A stretch of 54,155 nt of DNA from Lentisphaeria bacterium (GCA_017457105.1 JAFTIA010000050.1:1-54155), one strand, 5' to 3'. Counted from the stretch's first letter, positions 44,401-53,083 are shown. Program-made: numbers and translations. The notes: generated from the letters alone by a model not told the origin.

Positions 44401-45036
44401 GAGGGTGTTCATGGAGGAGATGGCGTAAGTGCGGGGGAGCCATGCTTTGCCGCCGGAATAAAGGGTACGGATGGCTCTGAAACGGCTTTTCAGCAGCTGG
44501 GGGGCGGTGGGTTTGCTGTCTTTGCACCGGATCAGGAAGGAGAGTTCTGCCGGATTTTTGAACCTGGCGGTCAGGATGGCGGCACCTTCCATGATTTCAT
44601 CCGGCGTTGCCCCGCCCAGAAAGACGGCTCCGGTTTTCCAGTCAAAAAGTTCCGGGATGACCCGGACTTCATGCCCTTTCTGGAAGGGCAGGATCCGCCT
44701 GGACGCGGCGAGACGGCGGGTGATCATATTGGCGGATTTCTGTCCCACCAGCACCAGCGGGCGGCCTTCCGCCCGGGCGGTGGAAACATCCATGATGGGG
44801 AGCGTGATGTTCCACGCCTTTTTCAAGTGCTGCTGTACTTTTTCTTCCAGACCTTTGTTTGCCATTTCTCCGGATTCGATCTTTGCGACGGCCCCCCGGG
44901 ACATATCCAGAATGCGTTTGGGCTCCCACGCTTTGAAATCTGCGGGGAAGGGTTCGGAGGGGAGCCTTTTCAGCGGACCGGCGGAAATCATGCCGGAGAA
45001 ACAGAACAATACAGACAAAACAAGTACAAGTTTCAT
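41473..45036 (-). CDS. Secreted heparinase II/III-like protein fused to a VCBS/PQQ-type beta-propeller
   Basis: The 1,187-residue protein has a signal peptide (MKLVLVLSVLFCFSGMISA), a helical toroid (about 180-470) and a beta-sandwich with PHGHCDV at 527-533 (His528, His530, Asp532). That is the H-x-H-x-D signature of the heparinase fold. The last 350 residues are different: repeats such as DCDGDGKDEIMLGAGYYYHQ and DITGDGKPEFICSRADNAVH, plus QDGTMAWQDTLP, look like FG-GAP/VCBS Ca2+-binding and PQQ-like propeller blades. The propeller may bind polysaccharide or the cell surface. The start at 45036 has AAAGGA eight bases upstream; an in-frame ATG at 45066 would disrupt the signal peptide. Confidence 0.82.
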   Translation of the reverse strand: MKLVLVLSVLFCFSGMISAGPLKRLPSEPFPADFKAWEPKRILDMSRGAVAKIESGEMANKGLEEKVQQHLKKAWNITLPIMDVSTARAEGRPLVLVGQKSANMITRRLAASRRILPFQKGHEVRVIPELFDWKTGAVFLGGATPDEIMEGAAILTARFKNPAELSFLIRCKDSKPTAPQLLKSRFRAIRTLYSGGKAWLPRTYAISSMNTLYMDYLRNGADEDLLHYSKVLKFYEDVYDTVKGNSDRPPTFTAHMLAWQVAGLEDNPLFSAEDRARAARLIRRIGEDTMNFWEMREPMKLYDTNKLAYLTNHPIFASRTSYFCGEYLLHRYHYAPAKYWMAAAAQAMKGIEPHPIGPEDAPGYHHLCTTIFIDYALASGNYDMSFFHKPSMQDYFHYTKAQWAQTMRTIGYGDTSPMGGGGVPEILAYAKDIFDDQDAKAILAMIGQRMRHPTLKNKIADYGIDLTKEYPVSDRYNGLLVFPMDDFRLKLRRAPKYDRPILDKAYFRSGWEGDGDFLLTSGLSRAPHGHCDVNGILRYGRGRHVWLTEGHYILYPPEEHNTLSLRVNGRHYRPETRDRGALGQILNSAQTPSKKFAVTRVLSENHGPANWVRTIVWNAKQDFWVIDELTAKTDGDFLAEYRWRTLGEFKQDTPGSVCVTQKPDNTDVSKMRENIYDPAGFKCPSAPSRFYIHGGDSELEMTTQEQPNSSRGAGSYAFYNFAKPVVRVVNSRQQAALKKGDMLRNAHFFNHTPGAELRKLSDHAWTANGQTVLLGNYKGNGINFEGDALFAGPNGVIGFKVRKVKIGNFVRTFETPQDLVSEEPVLLAGTPGSAVRFQPSAKLNVPELQNTKTCKFPANTSSLAAGKTGFGVGCTDGSFRVLRQDGTMAWQDTLPATVDAVCALQDRNGREFWVVACNQVDVRPTLHLWRLYDSTGKLIKENKSTFDRVAVFFPYKDPQTGDTGFIVGYSGWMVQAFDLTGKKKWQFKCYHNMLTGAAADCDGDGKDEIMLGAGYYYHQMITAEGKLIFQRTNAAWNHSTAVCDITGDGKPEFICSRADNAVHVMTPLDQEQNPQVKPLLLGGVPQTLIPYADGFAAAVENGTVVCVGKGMKKLWETNLPAGITGLAAKGDTLFTVCRDGFIYGLDKSGRIIGKYPIPVDSSSRYKPAAATGPAGTAVISKDTLVVL

Positions 45037-45068
45037 GAGAATTCCTTTCAAAAAATGGATTTGCATGT

Positions 45069-45097
45069 AATATAACAGAGAATTATTTAAAAATCAA
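45069..45097 (-). promoter_or_regulatory. Promoter of the heparinase-VCBS operon
   Basis: On the minus strand TTGATT (45097-45092), a 17-base spacer and TATATT (45074-45069) lie 33 bases before the ATG. Confidence 0.65.
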
Positions 45098-45107
45098 TCA
45101 TTGGAGA

Positions 45108-45135
45108 TTGCAATTTCCTGTTCGTGAAATAATTT
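45108..45135 (+). promoter_or_regulatory. Candidate promoter of the GH29 fucosidase gene
   Basis: TTGCAA (45108-45113), a 16-base spacer and TAATTT (45130-45135) lie 34 bases before the ATG. The -10 box is weak. Confidence 0.35.
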
Positions 45136-45169
45136 ATAGCAAATTGAAATGTTTGGGGAGAGGTGACAG

Positions 45170-46384
45170 ATGATTGCAAGATTCGGTGACGGACGGGATT
45201 GGTTTTTTGAGAAGCGGTTCGGTATGTTTATCCATTGGGGCTTGTATGCGCTTCATGGTGTGCATGAACAGGAATTGTGGCGTTATGATCTGGATCCGGC
45301 AAGTTACACGCCGCTTCAGCACCGGTTCAACCCCACGGCGTTCGATCCCCGGCAATGGCTGGATATGATTCAGGAAAACGGCATGGAATATCTGGTGTTC
45401 ACCACCAAACACCATGATGGTTTCTGCATGTTCGGGAGCGATCTCACGGATTACAATGTGCTGAATACGCCGTACAAAAAAGATATTTTCGGCATGTTGG
45501 CGGAAGAGTGCCACAAAAGAAATTTCCCGCTGGTGGCGTATTACAGCGTGGTGGACTGGCATCATCCGGCGTACCCCAATACGGGGGATACGCACGAGAT
45601 CCATACCGATCCGGCGCACCACGATATGGATCAGTACATGGCATATCTTCAGGGTCAGGTGCGGGAGCTCTGTACCCGTTACGGCACGCTCCACGGGATC
45701 TGGTTTGACTTGAACAGCAAAGAATGGCAATATCCGGGCGTGGTTTCCATGATCCGGGAACTGCAGCCCAGTGCAGTGGTGAACAACCGCGGGCCGGAGC
45801 CGGGAGATTTTTCCACGCCGGAACGGGTGCTTCCTGCCGGGGAAGTTTACACCACGCCCACGGAATCCTGTGAATCCGTGGGGCATTACAGCTGGGGTTA
45901 CAGGAAAGATGAAGTTTACTACAATCCGGCATTTCTGAAACACAATATTGCTGTCAATCTTTCCTGCGGCGGGAATTTCCTGCTGAATGCCGGACCGGAC
46001 GGCAAGGGGCGTTTCCGCAGGCCTGCCCGGAAAATTCTGCGGGATGTGGGCAGATGGTACAAAAGTGCCCGGGAAGGGCTGACGGCGCAGGGGCTTGGTG
46101 CGCTTGCCCGATTCCCCTCTGTTTATCAGACGGTAGATGGTGATACCCGGTATTTGGTCCTGACGGGGAATGTCCCCTGCAGTGAACTGGAACTTGCCGG
46201 ATATCCGGATTTGATTTCAGCGGAAAATCTGACTTATCCGGGGGATCGCCTTTCTGTTGCCAATGAAGATATTTACAAAATCGACTTTTTCCCCCATGCC
46301 CCCCGTGTCTGCAACCTGCGGAACCGCCCCGGCGAGGTACAGGTTTTGAAGCTCCGTTGTGTTCCCGGAGCGGAAAAGGCGTGA
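45170..46384 (+). CDS. GH29 alpha-L-fucosidase (cytoplasmic)
   Basis: The 404-residue protein has the GH29 signature: FGMFIHWGLYAL near residue 20, FTTKHHDGFCMF near 80 and the nucleophile segment GIWFDLN with Asp180. NNRGPEPGDFSTPER follows. GH29 enzymes release alpha-L-fucose with retention. There is no signal peptide, so imported oligosaccharides are the likely substrate. The C-terminal domain is short. GGGGAGAGG precedes the ATG. It is divergent from the heparinase-VCBS gene and upstream of the oxidoreductase operon, which has its own promoter. Confidence 0.9.
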   Translation: MIARFGDGRDWFFEKRFGMFIHWGLYALHGVHEQELWRYDLDPASYTPLQHRFNPTAFDPRQWLDMIQENGMEYLVFTTKHHDGFCMFGSDLTDYNVLNTPYKKDIFGMLAEECHKRNFPLVAYYSVVDWHHPAYPNTGDTHEIHTDPAHHDMDQYMAYLQGQVRELCTRYGTLHGIWFDLNSKEWQYPGVVSMIRELQPSAVVNNRGPEPGDFSTPERVLPAGEVYTTPTESCESVGHYSWGYRKDEVYYNPAFLKHNIAVNLSCGGNFLLNAGPDGKGRFRRPARKILRDVGRWYKSAREGLTAQGLGALARFPSVYQTVDGDTRYLVLTGNVPCSELELAGYPDLISAENLTYPGDRLSVANEDIYKIDFFPHAPRVCNLRNRPGEVQVLKLRCVPGAEKA

Positions 46385-46415
46385 GGAAAAATACTGTTGC
46401 AGCATATTAAAATAC

Positions 46416-46444
46416 TTGACAATATATCTTGCGGGTGTTATATT
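46416..46444 (+). promoter_or_regulatory. Strong sigma70-type promoter of the oxidoreductase/aminotransferase operon
   Basis: A perfect TTGACA (46416-46421) is followed after 17 bases by TATATT (46439-46444), 45 bases before the start at 46489. The imperfect inverted repeat GTTAG...CTTAAC just downstream (about 46452-46470) could be an operator, but this is speculative. Confidence 0.75.
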
Positions 46445-46488
46445 TTTCCATGTTAGTAAACTCTCTTAACAAATGAGGATTTGGAAAA

Positions 46489-47757
46489 ATGCCGCAGGAT
46501 AGAAAAGTTCTGGATCTGACGATCATCGGTGCGGGCATGATCGTGTATGATTTGATCCTTCCGGCCGCCATGCAGTGCCGCCGCGAGGGGTGGGTCGGGG
46601 AGATCACCGTTGTGGGGCAGCACGCTTCATCGTTGAAGACACTGCGGGAAAATCCGGATCTTGCCGCCGCTTTTCCCGGGGAAACATTTACAGCACTGCC
46701 TGACCCGGAGGGGCCGGACAGCCGCGACCCGGATCTTTACAAAAAAGTCCTTGCCGGGAAAGAGCCGCATCAGTTGGTGATCATTGCCCTGCCGGATCAC
46801 ATGCATTTCCAGACAGTGATGGATGTTTTGAGTTTCAACCAGCATGTTCTCTGCGTAAAACCGCTTGTTTTGAGGCATGACGAAGCCCGGATCATTGAGG
46901 AGGAGGCGCGCCGCCGCCATTGTTTTGTAGGGGTGGAATACCATAAACGGTTTGACCGGCGCAATCTCCTTGCCCGCAAGCATTACCGCAACGGCGATCT
47001 GGGGGAATTCGTACTGGGCCAGGCGCGGCTTATGGAGCCTTATTATTACCGTCATTCCAATTTTCAGAACTGGTTTTCCTGTGACCGTACCGATCCATTT
47101 GTCTATGTGGGGTGCCACTATGTGGATCTGGTCTGCTTTATCACGGGGCTGATGCCCTGCGAAGTTTCTGTGAACGGCCGCAAGGGGCGTTTCCCCAACG
47201 GCAATACCGGTTATATGTGGACGGATGCCCGGGTGATTTTTGAAAACGGGGCTCTTCTTTCTGTGGTGAACGGTCTGGGGTATCCGGACGATGCCGGAGG
47301 CGGCAACGATCAGGGGCTTACCATGTTTTTTGAGGGAGACGACTGTTCCGGTATTCTGGCGCATGATGACCAGTTCCGGGGCGTGGAGGGGCTGTTTGTC
47401 CGCAATCAGGTCAAGCGATTCCAGTACGAAAATCCGGATTTCAACCGGTTTGTCCCCTATGAGGGCGAGGGGTTGAAGCCTGTGGGCTACGGTGTGGAAT
47501 CCATTGTGGCGCACGTCTCCACCGTGAGCCGGATGGAGGGCGAAGCCGCCGTCGATCCGGAAAATGCCGACAGCATCCGCCTGAAACATATCGACCGGGT
47601 CAATGATCACGGTATTCTGGTAACGCCCGCCAATGCCCGGTATAATGAGTTGGTGCAGGAGGCCGCCCGTCTTTCCATTGCCAACAACGGCGATTACGCC
47701 GTGATCGACTGGGCCGCCGAACCTCCCCGGGTGCGTTTGCGGCATGAAAAAAATTGA
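46489..47757 (+). CDS. Gfo/Idh/MocA-family oxidoreductase
   Basis: The 422-residue protein has an N-terminal Rossmann domain with IIGAGMIVYDLILPAAMQ and IIALPDHMHFQTVMD. HVLCVKPLVL stands in the position of the usual EKP motif: the Glu is replaced by Val, but the Lys-Pro is kept. The catalytic-region VYVGCHYVDLVCF has the conserved His. A sugar, amino-sugar or sugar-acid substrate is expected. GAGGA lies about 13 bases upstream of the ATG. The class III aminotransferase follows 38 bases downstream, which suggests an oxidation-then-transamination step, in either direction. Confidence 0.85.
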   Translation: MPQDRKVLDLTIIGAGMIVYDLILPAAMQCRREGWVGEITVVGQHASSLKTLRENPDLAAAFPGETFTALPDPEGPDSRDPDLYKKVLAGKEPHQLVIIALPDHMHFQTVMDVLSFNQHVLCVKPLVLRHDEARIIEEEARRRHCFVGVEYHKRFDRRNLLARKHYRNGDLGEFVLGQARLMEPYYYRHSNFQNWFSCDRTDPFVYVGCHYVDLVCFITGLMPCEVSVNGRKGRFPNGNTGYMWTDARVIFENGALLSVVNGLGYPDDAGGGNDQGLTMFFEGDDCSGILAHDDQFRGVEGLFVRNQVKRFQYENPDFNRFVPYEGEGLKPVGYGVESIVAHVSTVSRMEGEAAVDPENADSIRLKHIDRVNDHGILVTPANARYNELVQEAARLSIANNGDYAVIDWAAEPPRVRLRHEKN

Positions 47758-47795
47758 AATGAAGTTCAATCGGAATATAGAAAGGAAATCCTGTC

Positions 47796-49178
47796 ATGGC
47801 TGAATATTCTTTGACTCCTGTGCAAATCCCGCCGGTCAAAACTGCCAACCGGACGATTTGTACGGCATTGCCCGTCCCGGAATCATTGGGGCTTTTTGAG
47901 CGTTTGCGGCAAAGCGAACCCCGTTCCATGAGCGGCCAGCCCCCCATTGTCTGGCACTCTGCCAAAGGGTTCCATGTGGAAGACAGGTACGGCAACCGGT
48001 GGATCGACTGGTCCAGCGGGGTGCTGATCACCAATGCCGGTCACGGCCATGACCGTATCGAAGCCAAACTCCGGGAGATCATTGACCAGGATCTGCTTGC
48101 CACCTATTGTTTTGTCCACGAAGGCCGTGTGGCACTGACGGAAAAATTGCAGGCACACGCTCCTGATCCTGCGAACTACACGGTTTTTCTGCTTTCCACC
48201 GGCTCCGAAGCTACGGAAAACTGCATCAAACTTGCCAAGACCTATGCCTTGAAAAAGTACGGTCCGGCAAAAAAATATTTCATCTCTTTTTCCAGCGGCT
48301 TCCACGGGCGCACCATGGGTTCCCAGCTTGCAGGCGGCTGGCAGAATCAGAAAGAGTGGATCGTTGACGGGGACCGGACTTTCGTGCAGGTCCCGTTCCC
48401 GGACGGATTCCGCAATACAGATGTATCCTTTGAAACTTTTTTGAACACCCTGAATGAACGGGGCATCCGTCCGGAGGAGATCGCCGGGGTGATGTGTGAA
48501 TCCTATCAGGGGGGCGGTCCGGATTTTCTGCCGGTGGAATATGCTCAAAAACTGGAAGCCTTCTGTCGGAAATATGATATCGTTCTTGCCATGGACGAGG
48601 TGCAGGCCGGGTTCGGCCGTACCGGGAAATGGTTTGCTTTTGAACACTACAATATCAAGCCGGATTTGATCCCCTGCGGGAAAGGCATCAGTTCATCTCT
48701 TCCCATTTCCGCCGTGATCGGGCGGCGGGACATTATGGATCTTTATGCTCCGGGTTCCATGACTTCCACTCATTCCGCTTCTCCCCTGCCGGTGGCGGCG
48801 GCTCTGGAAAATATCAATATTCTGGAGGAAGAAAAGCTGACGGAAAATGCCGCCCGCCTTGGCAGGATCCTGCAAACTGGTGTGGCACGGATCCGTGCCA
48901 AATATCCGGAACACCTTACCTGGTGCGGCGGCAAAGGGCTGGTGGCTGGCATCCGCTGTACCAAAGGCAATAAAGAGCCGGATCCGGAAACGTCTTTGAA
49001 GATCAATCTCCAGTGTCTTTACCGGGGATTGCTGATGTTTGCCCCGGTGGGGACCGGCGGCGAATGTGTCAAGATCGCTCCGCCCCTCTGCATTACAGAA
49101 GAAGCACTGCGTGAATCGCTCCAGGTTCTGGAAGAAGCCTGTGATGCTGTCTTTACAGGCAAGGATTATTACTGCTGA
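47796..49178 (+). CDS. Class III PLP-dependent aminotransferase
   Basis: The 460-residue protein has the class III signature: DRYGNRWIDWSSGVLITNAGH, LLSTGSEATENCIKLAKTYA and AMDEVQAGFGRTGKW with PLP-binding Asp267. CGKGISSSLPISAV follows, with the Schiff-base Lys296. Relatives act on omega-amino acids such as 4-aminobutyrate or on amino sugars and keto sugars. AGGAA lies upstream of the ATG. Coupling to the Gfo/Idh/MocA oxidoreductase favours an amino-sugar or aminated-polyol pathway over GABA, but this is inference. Confidence 0.88.
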   Translation: MAEYSLTPVQIPPVKTANRTICTALPVPESLGLFERLRQSEPRSMSGQPPIVWHSAKGFHVEDRYGNRWIDWSSGVLITNAGHGHDRIEAKLREIIDQDLLATYCFVHEGRVALTEKLQAHAPDPANYTVFLLSTGSEATENCIKLAKTYALKKYGPAKKYFISFSSGFHGRTMGSQLAGGWQNQKEWIVDGDRTFVQVPFPDGFRNTDVSFETFLNTLNERGIRPEEIAGVMCESYQGGGPDFLPVEYAQKLEAFCRKYDIVLAMDEVQAGFGRTGKWFAFEHYNIKPDLIPCGKGISSSLPISAVIGRRDIMDLYAPGSMTSTHSASPLPVAAALENINILEEEKLTENAARLGRILQTGVARIRAKYPEHLTWCGGKGLVAGIRCTKGNKEPDPETSLKINLQCLYRGLLMFAPVGTGGECVKIAPPLCITEEALRESLQVLEEACDAVFTGKDYYC

Positions 49179-49179
49179 A

Positions 49180-49554
49180 ATGGGGAAGATCATCGAAGTT
49201 ACTGCCGCTGTGATCCGGCGGCAGGACAAAGTATTGATCGCCAGCCGGAAGCAGGAGGGCTGGGAGTTCCCGGGGGGCAAGATCGAGCCGGGGGAAACGG
49301 CGGCTTCTGCCCTGCGCCGGGAACTGGCGGAAGAGTTGGCAATGGAGAATATCCTTATTCTGGATGAGCTCTATTGCATCTGCCACGCCTATCCGGAAAA
49401 AACGGTCCGTCTGCATTTTATGCGGACACTTCTGCCGGAGGGGGCATCCTTTGCCCCCTGCGAGGGGCAGGAGGTGCGCTGGGTGACATTGCCTGAACTT
49501 TTCACCTGCGGATTGCTTCCCGCCGACCGGCCTCTGGCAGAATTTCTGAATTGA
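49180..49554 (+). CDS. NUDIX hydrolase (MutT-like)
   Basis: The 124-residue protein has the N-terminal VTAAVIRRQDKVLIASRK and a Nudix box, GKIEPGETAASALRRELAEE, followed by LAM where most have LG-hydrophobic. WEFPGGKIEPGE and the small size are like MutT 8-oxo-dGTP diphosphatase or CTP pyrophosphohydrolase. The ATG at 49180 is one base after the aminotransferase stop and has no strong binding site, so translation probably depends on coupling. The link to the operon's metabolism is unclear. Confidence 0.85.
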   Translation: MGKIIEVTAAVIRRQDKVLIASRKQEGWEFPGGKIEPGETAASALRRELAEELAMENILILDELYCICHAYPEKTVRLHFMRTLLPEGASFAPCEGQEVRWVTLPELFTCGLLPADRPLAEFLN

Positions 49555-49563
49555 AAGGTCTGT

Positions 49564-52500
49564 TCAGCGGGCGAGCGAGATCGCTCCAATGGGTTCATGG
49601 CTTGTGACGCACAGAATGGCAGGCCCCTTTTCCAAATCCAGTGAAATTGCTTCGCCCCGGCGGAATTCCCCTGCAACACGCATGGATTTCCCCTGCGAAA
49701 CGATGTAATGGCCTGCTGTCTGGCAGGTCATCTGATACTTTCCGCTTTCCGGGATCGCGAAACTTCCTTCAACGGTGTATATTTTTTCACCGGCGGCAAA
49801 GGAGAGTTCGTGCTGTTTCACTCTGACCGGTGTTCCTGCAAGGGTGATAAGTGTTTCTTTACTGACAAGGGGGCGTTCTGCGATTTTTGCCCAATCGCCG
49901 GGAACATTGCAGGTGATATCGTTGTAAGTAAGCGTTCTGCCTCCGATTTTGACCACATCCTGCGGGACACCGTTACGCAAAATCACTGCGGCACAGCGGG
50001 CATCCGTGGTAAAACTGCCCAGTTTCACCAGTGTTCCGGGCTTGCGGTTGAAAAGGACTTCCGTATTGTTTCCTTTCACCAGCAGGGCATCCGCTGATTC
50101 TTCCAGCTGCCAACCCGCTTCCGGAACGGCGCCGGGGCCCTTCCGGATCCGCATTGCCGCAAGAAACTCCATTTCTTTGGCGGCAATCTTATTGGAGGCG
50201 GTAAGACACCACTCTTTCTGTGGGTTATCCACCGGGGTTTCGGAGTAGCCTTTTACCGGCATGATGGTATAGGCTTTGCCGGATTTTACCTCTGCATTCC
50301 GGGGCAGAAGCAGACTGCCGGAAAGTCCGGCACGCGGGCGGCTGAATGCAAAATGCTGATCCTGCAAGGCAATGTTTTCCTCTGAATGAGAATGCAGAAG
50401 CCAGCTGAATACCGCAGGTTCCGGTGCCGCCAGACGGTCATATACAAAAATCAATCCGGGCTTGACAAAAAGAATGTCCCGGTCAAAACGATGCAGATTT
50501 TCCTGATAGACTTTGCCCGCATCCCCGGAAACAAATCCGAAATTCGGTGCATCAAAGTAGTGCTGCGTGATCCCGTCAGATCCCTCTTTCAGCCAATCCT
50601 GCCCTTTCCCGTTCACCAAAATGGTGTTATGGGCCTCTGTCCGGGCGGAATAGCCACGGAAATGACGGCTCCCCCACCAGTCATAATAGCCGCCGTCAAT
50701 GGCAAGTTTGTCCCCATAGGCGTTGATGACAAAACTGTTCTGGTCCGCATGCTGGTGTCCTGCAAAATATTTTCCGCTGTGGAAGCCCACAGTGACTCCC
50801 TCACGCCCGTCCGGGAGAAAGGTGTTGAGAAGTGTCCAGCCGATGTGTCCATACAAACGGCTCTGGGGGATCGCCAGCGGAATTTTTGCGGCAATTCCGT
50901 CCTTTTCCGGATAACCGCAGTACCACAAGGCATAGGGATCCTGCCCCGCCGCCGCAAGTTTGGCGGTAAAATGGCGGCTCATAGGGCCGATACTGGTATG
51001 ATTGGGGCAGCCGGTATCCGCAAAAGAAACGGAATACGCCTGGGGGGGGTTGATATACATGGGGAATTGGCTTGTCTGCTGAAGCCATGGCTGGCCGTAA
51101 AGATCCAGTCCCACCGTGTGCTTTGCCACATCCACAAAACGGAGTGCCATGCCCAACCCGTATGCCCAGTACATCAATCCTTCATTATTCTCCCCGTCAT
51201 ACCCCAGCGAAGGGAAGATCCGGTAGGCGTAAACAGATGCCCCGAAGCGGAAACGCTGTTCCATTCCTTCTTTTTCCGCCAAAGCCAGCGCCGTAAACAT
51301 GGCGATCTCCACCCTGTCCCAGGAGTGATTTTGTGCTTCATTGAGCTTGAACGGGCGGATATTATGGAAAAACTGATTCCCACGGGCCTCTATGGCTGTA
51401 ACGATTTGCGTACGTTCATCCGGGGACATGATATTGTATGCCGCATCATAACACCAGATGAGCCCGCGCAGAAGCCGTGCCGCATAAAGATCTGCGTGCC
51501 GCATGTGGGTCGTCCCGTCAGGATCCCATGTTGAAACTTTCAGAGCTTGTTCCCGGGCAGCACGGATGAGCTCCGCATCGCCGGTAAACACAGCCATCTG
51601 GCCGAGGACGGTCATCCGTTCCCCCGTCCCGGCAGTGATGCCGCCGCAGATTTTTCCGAACCATTCAATTTGGGAACGGACATTGGGATCTGCCCCGGGG
51701 ACATAGGGTTTGGGTGGATCCGGGATAGGAACAAGGGCATTTTTCCGGGCCAGTGCCAACAGTTTTTCCGCCCGGTCCCCCACTTGCTGAACGGCAAGCG
51801 CTTTGAACCGGGGATGAGGTTGCCCCGCAAAGGTTTTAAAATCAAATTCCGGCATACGCCACCGGATATTGTGTTCCGGCACGATCAAACGGTCCTGCAC
51901 AACGGTCTTGCCGGAGGGGAGAGCCGTAACGGTATATTCCACCAGCCCCGGCGCAAGAGGGGCTGGGGGAACATAAAAGTAATCCGCCGTTTCCGCCGTT
52001 TCGCCCCGGTATTGCACACGGTAGCTTACGGCATCTTTTACGGGTGCCCAGTCAAACATGGGGTAGCCGGAGTAGGATCTCCGCACATTCTGCAGAGGAT
52101 CATAGGCCTTATCCACATCAAAACGGATGTTGCGGATCTCCAATGTGGGAGTACCTTTCTGATCCACTTTGGCAAAAAAGTTCAGTTTGGTAAGTTTTTC
52201 GCCGTCAGGGATTTTCAAATTTCCGAAAGAAACTTTTCCTGCCGTCCACTCTGCGGCTGCGGGGATGGAGGTGTAATAGGATTTGCGATCCCGGTAAAAG
52301 GTGACTCCAACATAGTTGACCGATGACCCGTTGGCAATGACCCTGTATTCAAATTTGCAGACCAGGTTGGGGGTTGCCGTCATGTTCAAATTGAAATTGA
52401 CCGGCGTATAAACTGCAGGAGCCTTCATGGTCACGGAAACAACGCCTTCTTTCACAGAATACACCGTTCCTTTGTCCGGCATGAACTGGGAGGTTTTTAC

Positions 52501-53022
52501 CGTTGTTCCGGAAGATGTCTTCGTCTTTTTTTCTTCCGGGAGCGGATCTTCCGCTGTTGCCGCTTCGCCGGAAACAAAGCGGAGATTCCGGATCATCACT
52601 GTGGGCTGCCCGCTGTTGCCCACCCGGGCAAAGGCAGTAAATTTGGTCAGGGGGGTGCCGGGAACGAGTTTTAAATTTTTAAGAGGGATTACCGCATTTT
52701 TCCACACATCAGAGCGGGGGACACGGGTGAAACTTGCTTGTTTTCCCTGATAAAAGGTCACCCCCACATAATCCACAGCAGAACCGTTATAATCAAGTTT
52801 ATACTGGAATTTGCAAACAAGTTCCGGATCCGCCGGAACATTCATCCTGAACGAGATCGGGGTATAGACACTTGGCCCGTTCATCGTAAGACTGAATACT
52901 CCGTCCTTCACAGAATGGGTCGTATTTTTTTCCCGGATAAACTGCGCTTCAGTCAGCGTGATTTCTGTTGCAGACAGTATCGACATACCGGTCAGCAACA
53001 GAAGCAGTAAATGGTACTTCAT
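49564..53022 (-). CDS. Large secreted heparinase II/III-family protein with two tandem N-terminal domains
   Basis: The 1,152-residue protein has a signal peptide (MKYHLLLLLLTGMSILSA), then two similar domains of about 130 residues each. Domain 1 has VKDGVFSLTMNGPSVYTPIS and domain 2 has VKEGVVSVTMKAPAVYTPVN; both go on to VCKFxYR/K and NYVGVTFYxxR/K. They look like carbohydrate-binding modules. A fibronectin-like segment (VSYRVQYRGETAETADYFYV) and the lyase toroid follow. The beta-sandwich carries GHQHADQNS with His756, His758 and Asp760, and the EAHNTILVNGKGQD catalytic-type loop. The start at 53022 has GAGGAGAG seven bases upstream. It lies 61 bases downstream of the second pilin-like gene. 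Confidence 0.84.
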   Translation of the reverse strand: MKYHLLLLLLTGMSILSATEITLTEAQFIREKNTTHSVKDGVFSLTMNGPSVYTPISFRMNVPADPELVCKFQYKLDYNGSAVDYVGVTFYQGKQASFTRVPRSDVWKNAVIPLKNLKLVPGTPLTKFTAFARVGNSGQPTVMIRNLRFVSGEAATAEDPLPEEKKTKTSSGTTVKTSQFMPDKGTVYSVKEGVVSVTMKAPAVYTPVNFNLNMTATPNLVCKFEYRVIANGSSVNYVGVTFYRDRKSYYTSIPAAAEWTAGKVSFGNLKIPDGEKLTKLNFFAKVDQKGTPTLEIRNIRFDVDKAYDPLQNVRRSYSGYPMFDWAPVKDAVSYRVQYRGETAETADYFYVPPAPLAPGLVEYTVTALPSGKTVVQDRLIVPEHNIRWRMPEFDFKTFAGQPHPRFKALAVQQVGDRAEKLLALARKNALVPIPDPPKPYVPGADPNVRSQIEWFGKICGGITAGTGERMTVLGQMAVFTGDAELIRAAREQALKVSTWDPDGTTHMRHADLYAARLLRGLIWCYDAAYNIMSPDERTQIVTAIEARGNQFFHNIRPFKLNEAQNHSWDRVEIAMFTALALAEKEGMEQRFRFGASVYAYRIFPSLGYDGENNEGLMYWAYGLGMALRFVDVAKHTVGLDLYGQPWLQQTSQFPMYINPPQAYSVSFADTGCPNHTSIGPMSRHFTAKLAAAGQDPYALWYCGYPEKDGIAAKIPLAIPQSRLYGHIGWTLLNTFLPDGREGVTVGFHSGKYFAGHQHADQNSFVINAYGDKLAIDGGYYDWWGSRHFRGYSARTEAHNTILVNGKGQDWLKEGSDGITQHYFDAPNFGFVSGDAGKVYQENLHRFDRDILFVKPGLIFVYDRLAAPEPAVFSWLLHSHSEENIALQDQHFAFSRPRAGLSGSLLLPRNAEVKSGKAYTIMPVKGYSETPVDNPQKEWCLTASNKIAAKEMEFLAAMRIRKGPGAVPEAGWQLEESADALLVKGNNTEVLFNRKPGTLVKLGSFTTDARCAAVILRNGVPQDVVKIGGRTLTYNDITCNVPGDWAKIAERPLVSKETLITLAGTPVRVKQHELSFAAGEKIYTVEGSFAIPESGKYQMTCQTAGHYIVSQGKSMRVAGEFRRGEAISLDLEKGPAILCVTSHEPIGAISLAR

Positions 53023-53083
53023 TTTTGTCTCTCCTCTATTCGATTTTTGCGTAAAAACGATGCGCTTCTTCAATGATCCCGGC

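Noticed and set aside
42748-45075. Plus-strand open frame of 775 codons opposite the heparinase-VCBS gene
   Set aside because: Shadow of a codon-biased gene; no motifs or ribosome binding site.
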